Source of the DNA: JAHQVK01 sp036788295
GTDB lineage: Bacteria > Myxococcota > Kuafuiibacteriia > Kuafuiibacteriales > Kuafuiibacteriaceae
Direction: 5' to 3'
Length of the DNA: 64,000 nt
NCBI GenBank assembly: GCA_036788295.1
Contig: DAIQNR010000017.1
Location: forward strand, 1 to 64,000
A model generated the notes under the pieces. The model did not search any database. It was not told where the DNA came from and was given only the letters and a program-made list of their open reading frames with translations. Positions 25,403 to 33,589 of this stretch are shown piece by piece. Each line of letters starts with the position of its first letter. Positions within the stretch are counted from its first letter, which is position 1. The position numbers were made by a program, and so were the translations under genes.

Positions 25403-26712
25403 AGGTTTTTTGGACTCTCGCCATCGGCTTGGCCGCCCTGAATGCGGGCTGCGCGCCCCCCACCTGCACGGTCGACGGGCGCTTTCCCGATGATCCCATC
25501 TCGGCCATCGAGTGCCCGAGCGAGCAGGTCTGCTACCGCGGCGAGTGCGTGGGCCGGTGCACGGCGGGCAGGGAGAGGGTGACCGCGTGCACGAGCGACG
25601 AAGGCTGCGAGGGATCTCGCCCTCGCTGCGTGGACGGGTTCTGCTCGGCCTGCCCGGTCGAGACTCGATGCATCGCGGTGCTCGACATCTGCGCCGAGGT
25701 GGCCCAAGTCCCCCGGCCCCCCGAGCCCGATCGACCCGAACCAGGCCGACCGCTGCCGCCGGAGCCCACGGTGGAGGGGACGCTATCGCCAGGGGCGCAG
25801 CGGGAGGAGCCGGTCGATGCCGATCCCGTCCGCCGGCCGGTGACCCACACTCTGTTCCTCGAGCTCGCCGAGACCACCGTGCTCGCCGGGCCGGGCCGAA
25901 GCGGCAGCCTCGCCGCGATCCGCGCCTACGACGTGCGGGGCAACCCAGCCGGGGTGGCATGGCGCCTCGACCGGGGCGCGCCCCGGGTCGAAGAGAACCT
26001 CCGCGATGCTCGGGGGTGCGACCTCAATCGGCTCCTGGTCCCCACTTCGACCCCCACCGCGGTCGATTTCGGGGAGGTGGTCCTCAACGACGCCGACGAC
26101 TCGGGGGCGCTGCGGGACCTCGGGTCGTTCCGAGGTCTCTGGAATGCCGCCGAGCGCCGCTACGAACTCGTGCCTTTTCCGCTGCCCGAACCGCTGCTGC
26201 GATTCTCGGACCGGTCGGAGGCGCGGAACACCTTTCTGCAGCTCAGCGGCCGGGGCCGAAGCGGGCTCACCAGCGGAGCGTGGCCAAACGGCGCTTCCCC
26301 CGCTCTTCATGTCCCGTTTCTGCTCCGGCTCGAAGACTCGACCCGAACCCTGCTCTCCCAGGTCGTCGCCCTCGGACCGAGCCCGGATCGAGATTTGGTG
26401 CTCCCCTGGGTCCGCATCGGCGACGGCGTGATCGCGACCGAGCAGGTGGTGGTCCGGATCCCCGGTCGGCGGCACGAGATCATCTGCCGGCAGGCGGAGG
26501 GCCCGGGCACCCCTGGGGTCATCACCGTGCAGGCCGGCTTGCTCGAGGCTCTGAGGATCTTCGAGGAAGCCGAGCCGGGGGCGGCCTACCCGCTGTTCAT
26601 CGAGCGAGTGGGCTCGGTGCAGCTGCGGGTGGACCCGGATCCCAACTCGGAGAACCGACACTTCGTGGCCGCGCAGGTTCGGCACGGGTTTCAGGGGCTC
26701 ATCACGTTCTGA
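25399..26712 (+). CDS. Cys-rich lipoprotein, partner of the barrel-like protein
   Basis: 437 residues. The lipobox LNAGC is followed by a 75-residue Cys-rich module (CTVDGRFPDDP...CPSEQVCYRGECVGRC...CSACPVETRC) typical of myxobacterial lipoproteins, then a Pro-rich linker (about 105-130) and a globular beta-rich domain. The ATG overlaps the stop of the upstream gene, so it is translated from the same mRNA and likely works with it at the outer membrane. No enzymatic motif is visible. An alternative longer frame through the N gap is a shadow. Confidence 0.75.
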   Translation: MKVFWTLAIGLAALNAGCAPPTCTVDGRFPDDPISAIECPSEQVCYRGECVGRCTAGRERVTACTSDEGCEGSRPRCVDGFCSACPVETRCIAVLDICAEVAQVPRPPEPDRPEPGRPLPPEPTVEGTLSPGAQREEPVDADPVRRPVTHTLFLELAETTVLAGPGRSGSLAAIRAYDVRGNPAGVAWRLDRGAPRVEENLRDARGCDLNRLLVPTSTPTAVDFGEVVLNDADDSGALRDLGSFRGLWNAAERRYELVPFPLPEPLLRFSDRSEARNTFLQLSGRGRSGLTSGAWPNGASPALHVPFLLRLEDSTRTLLSQVVALGPSPDRDLVLPWVRIGDGVIATEQVVVRIPGRRHEIICRQAEGPGTPGVITVQAGLLEALRIFEEAEPGAAYPLFIERVGSVQLRVDPDPNSENRHFVAAQVRHGFQGLITF

Positions 26713-26765
26713 GCCCGGCGTGGGTTGCCTCCCAGAGGGCCTCTCGAGCGGGCGCGCCCCCAGCC

Positions 26766-27971
26766 TCATCGGGACCGGGGAGCGGCCAGCGACCGAGCGA
26801 ACTCGAGCGCCTCGTCCCTGGTCTTGATCCGGCCCTCGAGCGCGGCGTCCTCCACCGCGCCGAGCACCTCCTTGAACTGTGGGCCAGCGGGGATCCCGAG
26901 CGGCACGAGGTCGCCACCGCGAAGGCGGGCCGCCGAAGAGACCGGGTTTTGGCGGAGCCAGGCGGTGGCCCGGTCCCACCGCGCCCGGCGCGCCCGGTCC
27001 GAGCACGCGAGGTAGGCGGCCACCGACCGAGCAGACCCATGCTCCACCCAGCGAAGCTGCGGCGCGCCCACTTCTTCGCCATCAAACCGTGGCGCCGCCG
27101 CGTGCAGGTCGGCGACCGCGCGGAGCAGGCGCCGACTCAGGCGGCGCTCGCGAAGGGCCGGCTCCGCGGGGTCGTGGGCCGCAAAGCACAAGCCGTAGCC
27201 CACCGCGAGCTGCTCCTCCCGCTCGAGCCCGCCCGCGGCGCCGGGAAAGAGGTCGAGCTGATCCGAAAGGCCTGCAGGCCGCGGGTAGGGGACGCACGCC
27301 TCCACCAAGCCGGACACCTCGAGCAGGCGCATCGCTTCGCCCGGACGGGGGCCGAGCAGCATGGCCTCGAGCTCGGCGGTGATGCGCTCCGGGCTGACCA
27401 CGGGCAGGTTCGGGGCTTCGGCGAGCACCGCGAACCAGGTGGCGGACTCCACCTCGAAGCCGAGCCGAGCCGCGAACCTCACCACCCGCAGCAAGCGCAG
27501 CCGGTCCTCCCGAAACCGGGCCGCCGGCGGCCCCACCGCCCGCACCAGCCCAGCCTCGAGGTCACGGACCCCTCCTACGTGGTCCACGACCTCCCCGGTC
27601 TCGGGGTCCATCAGGAGCGCGTTGATGGTGAGATCCCGCCGGGCCACGTCTTCGGCGGCGGTGCGGGCGTAGTGCACCCGCTCGGGGCGCCGCCCGTCCA
27701 AGTACTCGCCGTCGGCGCGAAAGGTCGCCACCTCGTAGCTCGACCCATCGAGCCGCACCTGCACCACCCCGAACGCGGCGCCGATGGCCAGGCTGTGGGG
27801 AAACAGTCGCTGGACCTCCTCGGGGACCGCGCTCGTCGCGATGTCCCAGTCCTTCGGAGCCGACCCGAGCAGCAGATCCCGAACGCAGCCCCCGGCCAGC
27901 CACGCCTCGTACCCGGCTTCGCGCAGGCGGCACGCGACGCGGGCGGCGCCCTCGTCGATCGCGCTCTTCAT
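26766..27971 (-). CDS. CCA tRNA nucleotidyltransferase / poly(A) polymerase family protein
   Basis: 401 residues. Class II nucleotidyltransferase motifs: LAGGCVRDLLLG and DWDIATSA (the two catalytic carboxylates), RRDLTINALL, and the nucleotide-specificity region EDRLRLLRVVRFAARLGF. It adds or repairs the 3' CCA end of tRNA; PcnB-like poly(A) activity cannot be excluded. The second half is helical and short, with no HD domain. The ATG overlaps the TGA of the upstream lipoprotein (ATGA), so a housekeeping RNA enzyme is co-translated with two surface lipoproteins. Confidence 0.88.
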   Translation of the reverse strand: MKSAIDEGAARVACRLREAGYEAWLAGGCVRDLLLGSAPKDWDIATSAVPEEVQRLFPHSLAIGAAFGVVQVRLDGSSYEVATFRADGEYLDGRRPERVHYARTAAEDVARRDLTINALLMDPETGEVVDHVGGVRDLEAGLVRAVGPPAARFREDRLRLLRVVRFAARLGFEVESATWFAVLAEAPNLPVVSPERITAELEAMLLGPRPGEAMRLLEVSGLVEACVPYPRPAGLSDQLDLFPGAAGGLEREEQLAVGYGLCFAAHDPAEPALRERRLSRRLLRAVADLHAAAPRFDGEEVGAPQLRWVEHGSARSVAAYLACSDRARRARWDRATAWLRQNPVSSAARLRGGDLVPLGIPAGPQFKEVLGAVEDAALEGRIKTRDEALEFARSLAAPRSR

Positions 27972-29362
27972 CGGCCGTAGGCCACCGCCACCGAGCTCGG
28001 CTGGTAGCGCTGCCGGCCTCGGACCGGTGGTCGCCCGTCGGCGCCCGACGACAAGCGGAAGGTGTCCTCGGGGTCGGCCGGATACAGCTGGCTGCTGCCT
28101 TCGAGCCGGTCCACGAAGCTGTCCACCACGGTCAGCCCAGCGGTCGCCGTCGAGCTCCCGGTCGATACCGCCACCGCTCGGCGGCCGGTCCCGTCGGTGG
28201 CGAGGCCCGCCGGAGCCTCGAGGGTCTCCACCGCGAGCTCGACCGGCAGCCCGGTCTCGCTCGGGACATGAAACGAGAGGATGCGGCCGATGCGCTCGGA
28301 GCGGTCGAGGCCGAGCACCGCGCGCAGGCTCTCGCTGTAGACCGTGAGGTCCACCGGCGCCGCGAAGCTCCCCCCGACGAAGGCCTGGGCCCGCCTGGTC
28401 GCGAGATCGAAGGCCGCCACCTGTCCGGTCGATCGGGAGCTGACGTAGGCGATTCGGCCCAGCCCGTCGGCGGCAACGCCGCCGGGATCGGGCAGGACAT
28501 TCACCGCCGAGACCTCCCGCCGCACGAGGTCGATGAGCAGCAGGCCGGGGGCGACATCGACCGCCACCAGCGCCCGCAGCCCCTCTCCGCCGAGCGCCGA
28601 GTCGAGCACCCGGCCCCCCACCGGCGGCCCGATCCGCTCTGCGGTCCCCGCGCTGAAGTCTACGAGGCTCACCTGACCGCCTCCTACCGCCACCGCCCCC
28701 AGCGGCCCGGCGAGGACGACGTCGTGGGCAGCGGGCAGCTCGATCGGTGCCCCGAGCCCGTGGTCCTCGAGCGAGATCTCGGCGACGGAGCTCCGGGCTC
28801 CGTCCCGCCAAATCACGACCATCGACGCCCCCCCACGGGGGCGGATCGCGCGGGCGATCGGGTCGTTCCCAGGGAGCCGAATCCGGTCCACCAGCTCCCG
28901 GCGGGCCAGATCGATGGCGTAGATCCAGCGGGCGGGCTGGGCCTGGCCCCGGTTCGGGCGGTGGGTGACGTAGGCGAGGTTTCGACGGAGCGCGACGGAG
29001 ACCGGGCCCTCGGCGGGGACGGTGCCCCGGCCGTAGGCGACCACCGCCCCCGCCGCGTCGAAGCCCTCGACCTCGACGTCGATCCGCTCGCCGAGGAAAC
29101 CGGACACCGCCACCGGGCGCCCTGCCTCCGCGATCGACAGATCGACGATCGCTTCGTCGAGCGGATCCTCCCCGAACACCCGCACCCGGAGCCCGGTGAG
29201 CCCCACCTCGGGCGCAAGGGGGTCGAGCCGCGGCGCCTGGCTCCAGGTGAGCTGCACATCGAAACTGCGACCGTCCTCCCCGCAGCCGAGCGCCGCCGCC
29301 GCCGCGAGGAGCGTCGCCAGTTCGAAGATGGGCAGCCGCCCGAGCTTCGCCGCCCCTCTCAT
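27968..29362 (-). CDS. Lipoprotein with beta-propeller-like repeats
   Basis: 464 residues. The lipobox is AAALGC. The body has repeated blade-like segments (WIYAIDLARRELVDRIRLPG, AVGGGQVSLVDFSAG, ALVAVDVAPGLLLIDLVRREV, IAYVSSRSTGQVAAFDLATRR) as in YVTN/NHL-type surface beta-propellers. ATG 29362 is preferred over ATG 29374 because GGGAG stands 5 nt upstream; the other ATG follows the upstream stop by one base with no site. Start and site lie inside a 17-bp tandem duplication. It is the second gene of a three-gene minus-strand operon. Confidence 0.75.
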   Translation of the reverse strand: MRGAAKLGRLPIFELATLLAAAAALGCGEDGRSFDVQLTWSQAPRLDPLAPEVGLTGLRVRVFGEDPLDEAIVDLSIAEAGRPVAVSGFLGERIDVEVEGFDAAGAVVAYGRGTVPAEGPVSVALRRNLAYVTHRPNRGQAQPARWIYAIDLARRELVDRIRLPGNDPIARAIRPRGGASMVVIWRDGARSSVAEISLEDHGLGAPIELPAAHDVVLAGPLGAVAVGGGQVSLVDFSAGTAERIGPPVGGRVLDSALGGEGLRALVAVDVAPGLLLIDLVRREVSAVNVLPDPGGVAADGLGRIAYVSSRSTGQVAAFDLATRRAQAFVGGSFAAPVDLTVYSESLRAVLGLDRSERIGRILSFHVPSETGLPVELAVETLEAPAGLATDGTGRRAVAVSTGSSTATAGLTVVDSFVDRLEGSSQLYPADPEDTFRLSSGADGRPPVRGRQRYQPSSVAVAYGR

Positions 29363-29392
29363 CGTCGCTCCCATCTCATCGTCGCTCCCATC
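29361..29392. repeat. 17-bp tandem duplication at an operon junction
   Basis: ATCGTCGCTCCCATCTC (29361-29377) is repeated from 29378. On the minus strand each copy reads GATGGGAGCGACGATGA. One copy encodes the last residues and stop of the Cys-rich lipoprotein; the other supplies the ribosome binding site and start of the next gene. Confidence 0.9.
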
Positions 29393-30875
29393 GAATGTCG
29401 TCGATCCCGACCCGGGCGTCGGACGAGAGCCGAGGCAGAAAACGAAAACGAAACCCCTCCGTGCGCACGTCGTCCGGCACTCGGACCTCGAATCGACCGG
29501 TGCGCCAGTCCACCGCGGACTGCCGGCCGAGCGACAGCCCGAGACCTCGCCCGCCCTGCCCGGGAATCGAGGCCGGGCCACCGGACAACCGCTCCGCCGG
29601 CCGCCACGCCGCCGCGTCCTCGCAGCCGCCGCCGCACAGCTCCACCACCACCTCCTCGTCCCGGCGGGTCCACTCGGCGGCCGGCACGCCCTGCCTGCTC
29701 TCGAAGAAGCCGCGGCCCACCCCGAACGGGACGTGGGTGAACGAGAGGACCACCTCCCCGACCACCCCGGACAGGTCGTAGGCGGGGGACACCAGCGACT
29801 GCTCGGCCGGGCTCAGCTCCGAGCGGTCGTAGCGCGCGACGGTGGGATAGCAGCCCTCGGCCCCGAGGTGGTCGCACGCGGCGCGCTGGGCCCGGCACTC
29901 AGCCGCCCCCGGATCCACGGCCTCGCAGCCCCGGGCGGCGTCGCAGGTCGAGCACAGCCGGCAAGGCTCGCAGATGGGGCAGCGTTCCCGCTCGCACGCC
30001 CGGCACCCCGGAGCGTCGCGATCCATGCACGGCTCGGCGCACATCTCGCTCCGGCAGCTGGCGCAGCGCCCCCCTTCGCAGGAGAGGCACGCCGAGCACC
30101 CCCGCGCCGCCGCGACCACCTCGCAGGGGGCGAGCCCCGGGCCGGGCGGTTCGGCTGCCGCCGGGCAGGCCTCGCAGGCGGCGCAGTGAGAAGCGCAGGT
30201 GGGCGGTGGATCGGCCGGACAGACGAGCGGCGCCGGCGAGAACTCGCGACGAGGGCACCCGGCGCCGTCGTCGGCGTACGGGCTCACCAGGCACTCGAGG
30301 CAGCAGGCGCACGCCCGGCACGTCGGCCGCAGGGTCGCGGAACCCTTCTCGGTCGTGGCCTGGGTGCCGAGGAGCGCGAACCACTGCCCGGACGCGGCAA
30401 CCCCCGCGCACCGCTCGTCCCCGGGAACGCAGCCCGGTTGGCCGGTGGTGGCGAGGCGCCGGGTGGGATTGTCGAGCTCGGCCGGGAGCTGGTTCCACCC
30501 GTACGAGGCCAGCGTTCCCGGGTTGGACGCGTCCCTCGGCTCGAAGTCCTCCGCGCCGAGCAGGCAGCGCCCGCCCTGGCAGACCTCGTTCGGGCCACAG
30601 GGGGCGGCCGGGCAAGCGGGCCGGCACACGCGATCCTTGCAGACCGCCGGCGGGGCGCGCTCGCAGTCCGGAGGAGCTTCGACGTTGCAGTCGCGGTCGT
30701 CGGCGCAAGGCAGCCGGCAGAGCCCTTGCACGCAGCGGAGGTTCGTCGCCCCCTCCTCGGCGCAATCGCGGGTCGTCTCGCAGGCTGCGTCGACCTCGAG
30801 CGCGACCGGCGGACACTCGGATCCGTCGGCGCCACAGGCCACGAGGAGGCAGACCCACCAGCGGACCCGGACCAT
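29376..30875 (-). CDS. Very Cys-rich lipoprotein
   Basis: 499 residues with several dozen cysteines. The lipobox is LLVAC. Residues 20-110 form Cys-rich modules of the type CETTRDCAEEG...CVQGLCRLPCADDRDC; residues about 185-330 contain dense CxxC and CxxCxxC runs (CRACACCLECL, CASHCAACEAC, CSACLSCEGGRCASC, CRACERERCPICEPC). Residues 350-499 form a beta domain resembling a jelly-roll or MAM-like adhesive domain (SPAYDLSGVVGEVVLSFTH...). It is likely disulfide-stabilised outside the cell, or metal-binding. TAGCCT lies 6 nt before the ATG. It leads the operon that also contains the propeller lipoprotein and the CCA enzyme. Confidence 0.8.
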   Translation of the reverse strand: MVRVRWWVCLLVACGADGSECPPVALEVDAACETTRDCAEEGATNLRCVQGLCRLPCADDRDCNVEAPPDCERAPPAVCKDRVCRPACPAAPCGPNEVCQGGRCLLGAEDFEPRDASNPGTLASYGWNQLPAELDNPTRRLATTGQPGCVPGDERCAGVAASGQWFALLGTQATTEKGSATLRPTCRACACCLECLVSPYADDGAGCPRREFSPAPLVCPADPPPTCASHCAACEACPAAAEPPGPGLAPCEVVAAARGCSACLSCEGGRCASCRSEMCAEPCMDRDAPGCRACERERCPICEPCRLCSTCDAARGCEAVDPGAAECRAQRAACDHLGAEGCYPTVARYDRSELSPAEQSLVSPAYDLSGVVGEVVLSFTHVPFGVGRGFFESRQGVPAAEWTRRDEEVVVELCGGGCEDAAAWRPAERLSGGPASIPGQGGRGLGLSLGRQSAVDWRTGRFEVRVPDDVRTEGFRFRFLPRLSSDARVGIDDIRWERR

Positions 30876-30881
30876 GGTCCG

Positions 30882-30887
30882 AGGCTA
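30882..30887 (-). promoter_or_regulatory. -10 hexamer TAGCCT, leaderless start
   Basis: Six bases before ATG 30875 on the minus strand, in the 87-base region divergent with the Crp/Fnr gene. Confidence 0.55.
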
Positions 30888-30962
30888 CCTCACCGGACGA
30901 CGCTGGGGGAACCGGCGCGGCGCCGCCTTGACCACCGCGCCGCCGAAGTCCAACCTCTAAGG

Positions 30963-31628
30963 GTGAACCTTGGGGGCTGCCCCGTCCGAGGCTTCGGCTT
31001 GGCACTGCGCGCAGCCTGCGCCCATTGCGACGGGGCGCCGTCCGTCGGCGGAAGAACGCTCGCCGCCAGCGAGCCGCTGTACGTCGAGGGGGAGGAGGCG
31101 GGGCGGGTCTACCCGGTCCTCGCCGGCGCGCTCATGGAGCGCCGCTACCTCGAGGACGGGCGGGCGGTGTCGGTGCGGCTGCTCGCCCCCGGGGACGTCG
31201 CCGGCACCGAGGCGCTGAGCCACCCCACCTACCGCAGCGCGGTGGAGAGCGTGGGATCGGCGCGGGTGTGCGTCGTCGCGGCCGCCGAGGCGCGAGCCCG
31301 GCTGCGCGCCGAACCGGAGCAGATCGAAGCCCTGCACCGCCTGCTCGAAGACCGGGTGGAGGCCCTCCGGGAGCGGGTCGTCGGGGACGGGCATCGCTCG
31401 GTGGACGTGCGCCTGCTCCGGCTGCTCGTCCAACTCGCTCCTTCGAAGCGGCCGGGGGAATGGTTTCGGCTACCGCTGGCCCAGACCCAGCTCGCGGGGC
31501 TCATCGGGGCCGCGCCCGAGACCGTGTCCCGGGCGATGCGGCGCCTGCGAGAGCGCGGCGCCCTCGAGGTAAAGGGCCGGACCGTGCGGCTCTCGACCGA
31601 GTGCCTCCCCAATCAGGAGGAGACTTGA
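30963..31628 (+). CDS. Crp/Fnr family transcriptional regulator
   Basis: 221 residues from GTG 30963. An N-terminal cyclic-nucleotide-binding-type beta barrel (YVEGEEAGRVYPVLAGALMERRYLEDGRAVSVRLLAPGDVAGTEAL) is followed by a long dimer helix and a Crp-type winged helix: LAQTQLAGLIGAAPETVSRAMRRLRERGALEVKGRTV, with the E-SR recognition residues typical of FNR-class proteins binding TTGAT half-sites. Cys 6, 19 and 22 precede the barrel and could ligate an Fe-S cluster, but spacing differs from E. coli FNR and the fourth Cys is not obvious. Its stop codon lies within an FNR-type palindrome upstream of the radical SAM gene, its most likely target. The start is uncertain because no hexamer or ribosome site decides it. 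Confidence 0.85.
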   Translation: MNLGGCPVRGFGLALRAACAHCDGAPSVGGRTLAASEPLYVEGEEAGRVYPVLAGALMERRYLEDGRAVSVRLLAPGDVAGTEALSHPTYRSAVESVGSARVCVVAAAEARARLRAEPEQIEALHRLLEDRVEALRERVVGDGHRSVDVRLLRLLVQLAPSKRPGEWFRLPLAQTQLAGLIGAAPETVSRAMRRLRERGALEVKGRTVRLSTECLPNQEET

Positions 31629-31638
31629 CGCCGATCAA
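31625..31638 (+). promoter_or_regulatory. FNR/CRP-type operator TTGACGCCGATCAA
   Basis: TTGAC-N4-ATCAA matches 9 of 10 positions of the TTGAT-N4-ATCAA FNR consensus, and flanking bases extend the palindrome to CTTGA...TCAAG. Its centre is 41-42 bases before the transcription start implied by the -10 hexamer at 31661, the class II activator position. The stop codon of the Crp/Fnr gene lies inside the left half. Confidence 0.65.
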
Positions 31639-31660
31639 GGTCTGTCGGCACGCGACTGCC

Positions 31661-31666
31661 TAGCGT
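31661..31666 (+). promoter_or_regulatory. -10 hexamer TAGCGT for the radical SAM gene
   Basis: Seven bases before GTG 31674; the centre of the FNR-type box lies about 32 bases upstream of the middle of this hexamer, as expected for an activator at -41.5. Confidence 0.5.
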
Positions 31667-31673
31667 CCCGCTC

Positions 31674-32612
31674 GTGGCCCAGGAACACCTCTCCTTGGAA
31701 CTCGAACGGATCGCCGACGGGCTCTCGAACCAGCCGTTCCCGAAGATCTTCGCGGTCGAGCTCTGCGCCGACTGCAATCTGAACTGCTCGATGTGCCACC
31801 ATGACCAGATGGTGCGCCCGAAAGGGAACCTGCCCATGCCGCTGTGGGTGAAGTGCGCCGACGAGATCGCGGCGGTCGCACCGGACACCGACGTCTGGTT
31901 CTCGTTTTGCGGAGAGCCGCTGATGCAGCCCGACCGGCTGATCGACATGCTCCGCTATGGACGGCAAGTTGGCCTGCGGTCCTTGAACGTAAACACGAAC
32001 GGCATGCTGCTCACCTGCGACGTCGCCGACCGCCTGCTCGACGCCGGTCTCAGGATGATCGTCATCGGGATCGACGGCTTCGAGAAGGCCACCTACGAGC
32101 GCATCCGGGTCCTCGGGGACCGGAACGTGGTCTACGCGAACGTCGCGTACCTGCTCGAGGCCAAGGCAGCGAGAGGCTCGCCGACCGAGGTGCTCGTACA
32201 GTTCATCCAAATGGATGAAAACGAAGGCGAGTTTCCGCGCTACCGCGAGCACTGGCTCACGCGGGGGGCGGCGGTGAAGTACCGAAACAAGCTGAGCTGG
32301 GGCGGAAAGTTCGACACTCCCCTCGACGTCGCCAAAGAGAAGCGCATCCCCTGCCCGTGGGCGGTGACGATGATGCACGTCTTTTGGGACGGCCGAGTGC
32401 CCCGGTGTCCGGGCGACACCGAGGGCGACGAGGGCGCCGGCAACGCGTGGGACGAGTCCCTCGTGAGTCTGTGGGCCCGCCTCGGCCCGTACCGGGAGCT
32501 GCACCTCCGCCGACGGTTCGACCTGCTGCCCGAGCGCTGCCAGGACTGCAAGGACTGGATGACGGGGGCTTCGGTGAAGCTGCGGCCGTCTCGGTCCGCG
32601 GCGTCGGCGTGA
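31674..32612 (+). CDS. Radical SAM/SPASM domain protein
   Basis: 312 residues. The [4Fe-4S]/SAM motif CNLNCSMC gives CX3CX2C at Cys 34, 38 and 41, with an extra Cys at 31. FSFCGEPLMQPDRL is the GGE-like SAM-binding strand, and NVNTNGMLL and VIGIDGFEKATYERIR follow as in SPASM-type maturases. The C-terminus has Cys residues for auxiliary cluster(s): IPCPWAVTMMHVFWDGRVPRCPGD and CQDCKDW. The enzyme would abstract a hydrogen from a peptide, sugar or small-molecule substrate under anoxic conditions. The likely substrate carrier is the downstream carrier-protein domain. Eleven bases separate it from the next gene. An FNR-type box suggests low-oxygen induction. Confidence 0.9.
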   Translation: MAQEHLSLELERIADGLSNQPFPKIFAVELCADCNLNCSMCHHDQMVRPKGNLPMPLWVKCADEIAAVAPDTDVWFSFCGEPLMQPDRLIDMLRYGRQVGLRSLNVNTNGMLLTCDVADRLLDAGLRMIVIGIDGFEKATYERIRVLGDRNVVYANVAYLLEAKAARGSPTEVLVQFIQMDENEGEFPRYREHWLTRGAAVKYRNKLSWGGKFDTPLDVAKEKRIPCPWAVTMMHVFWDGRVPRCPGDTEGDEGAGNAWDESLVSLWARLGPYRELHLRRRFDLLPERCQDCKDWMTGASVKLRPSRSAASA

Positions 32613-32623
32613 GGAGACCGGCC

Positions 32624-33589
32624 ATGGGCACGCTCTACTTGTGCGCAGCGGGCAACCCGGTGGGGGTTCGGCTCGCGCTCACCGTGCAGCGGGAACGACC
32701 GCGCTGGGAGCGGATCGTCCTGCTCGACGATGACCGGGACAAACACGGTCAGGACATCCTCGGGGTCCCCGTCATCGGCGGTTTCGACCAGCTCGCGCTC
32801 ACCGAGCCCGGCGACGAAGCCGTGAACTTCGTGGCCCGCAGCACCGCCGGGCGAGCCCGGGCCAGGGAGAGGATCCGCAGCTTCGAGATCCCGGTCGCGT
32901 CGCTGATCCATCCCTCGGTGGACATCTTTGGAGTGACTTTGGGCCGCGAGCTGACCATCTATGCCCAAGCTACGGTGTCGGCCTTGTCCACGGTGGGCGA
33001 CGGCGCGGTGATCTTCGGGCACGCGGTGCTCGGCCACGGGGCCAGGCTCGGCGCGGGGGCCGTGCTCGCCCCCGGCGCGGTGGTCAACGCCCGGGTGGTC
33101 ATCGGCGCCGGCGGGTATGTGGGCTCCAACGCGTCGATCCTCCCCGACCTGAGCGTCGGTGAGGGGGCCACCGTGGGCGCGTGCTCCTCGGTGGTCGAAG
33201 ACGTCCCGGCCGGCGCGACCGCGATCGGGGTTCCGGCCGAGCTGCTTGGGGCCGAGCGGCAAAGCGCGAAGGTCGAGGCCCACGGCGAGCCGCGGGACCC
33301 GGCCCCGATCCGAGCCGCGTTCGCGTCGGTGCTCGGCCGAGCCGACGTGGGTCTCGACGACAATTTCTTTGATCTCGGTGGGTCTTCCGCCCTCGCCCTT
33401 CGGCTCGCCCGGGAACTCGGCACGCGGCTCGAACTCTCGGTCACGGTTGTTGATGTGTTTCGCTCGCCCACCGTGCGCCGGCTCGCCGAGCGACTGGGCG
33501 CCGCCGGGTCCACGAGCGCCCCGACCCTCGACCGGGCGGCGAAGCGGGCGGCCGCACGCCGGCGCCGGGGAACGCTCAGCCCGGCCTGA
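32624..33589 (+). CDS. PglD-like hexapeptide acyltransferase fused to an acyl/peptidyl carrier domain
   Basis: 321 residues. Residues 1-70 form a PglD-type nucleotide/sugar-binding fold (LYLCAAGNPVGVRLAL... RIVLLDDDRDKHGQDILGVPVIG). Residues about 85-205 are a left-handed beta-helix of hexapeptide repeats (VGDGAVIFGHAVLGHGARLG, GAGGYVGSNASILPDLSVG, GACSSVVEDVPAGATAIGVPA). Residues about 225-300 form a carrier domain: ADVGLDDNFFDLGGSSALALRLARELG, with Ser255 in LGGSSA as the probable 4'-phosphopantetheine site. The tail is basic. An acyltransferase with its own carrier arm, behind a radical SAM gene, suggests that the substrate is tethered as a thioester. GAGGAG lies 7 nt before the ATG. The 3' end overlaps convergent holA by 14 bases. 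Confidence 0.85.
   Translation: MGTLYLCAAGNPVGVRLALTVQRERPRWERIVLLDDDRDKHGQDILGVPVIGGFDQLALTEPGDEAVNFVARSTAGRARARERIRSFEIPVASLIHPSVDIFGVTLGRELTIYAQATVSALSTVGDGAVIFGHAVLGHGARLGAGAVLAPGAVVNARVVIGAGGYVGSNASILPDLSVGEGATVGACSSVVEDVPAGATAIGVPAELLGAERQSAKVEAHGEPRDPAPIRAAFASVLGRADVGLDDNFFDLGGSSALALRLARELGTRLELSVTVVDVFRSPTVRRLAERLGAAGSTSAPTLDRAAKRAAARRRRGTLSPA

Noticed and set aside
24133..26712. Continuous frame through the N gap joining two genes (859 residues)
   Set aside because: The frame is kept only by the 100-N placeholder and reads Arg/Gly-rich shadow before 25399; the lipoprotein has its own signal and an ATGA overlap.
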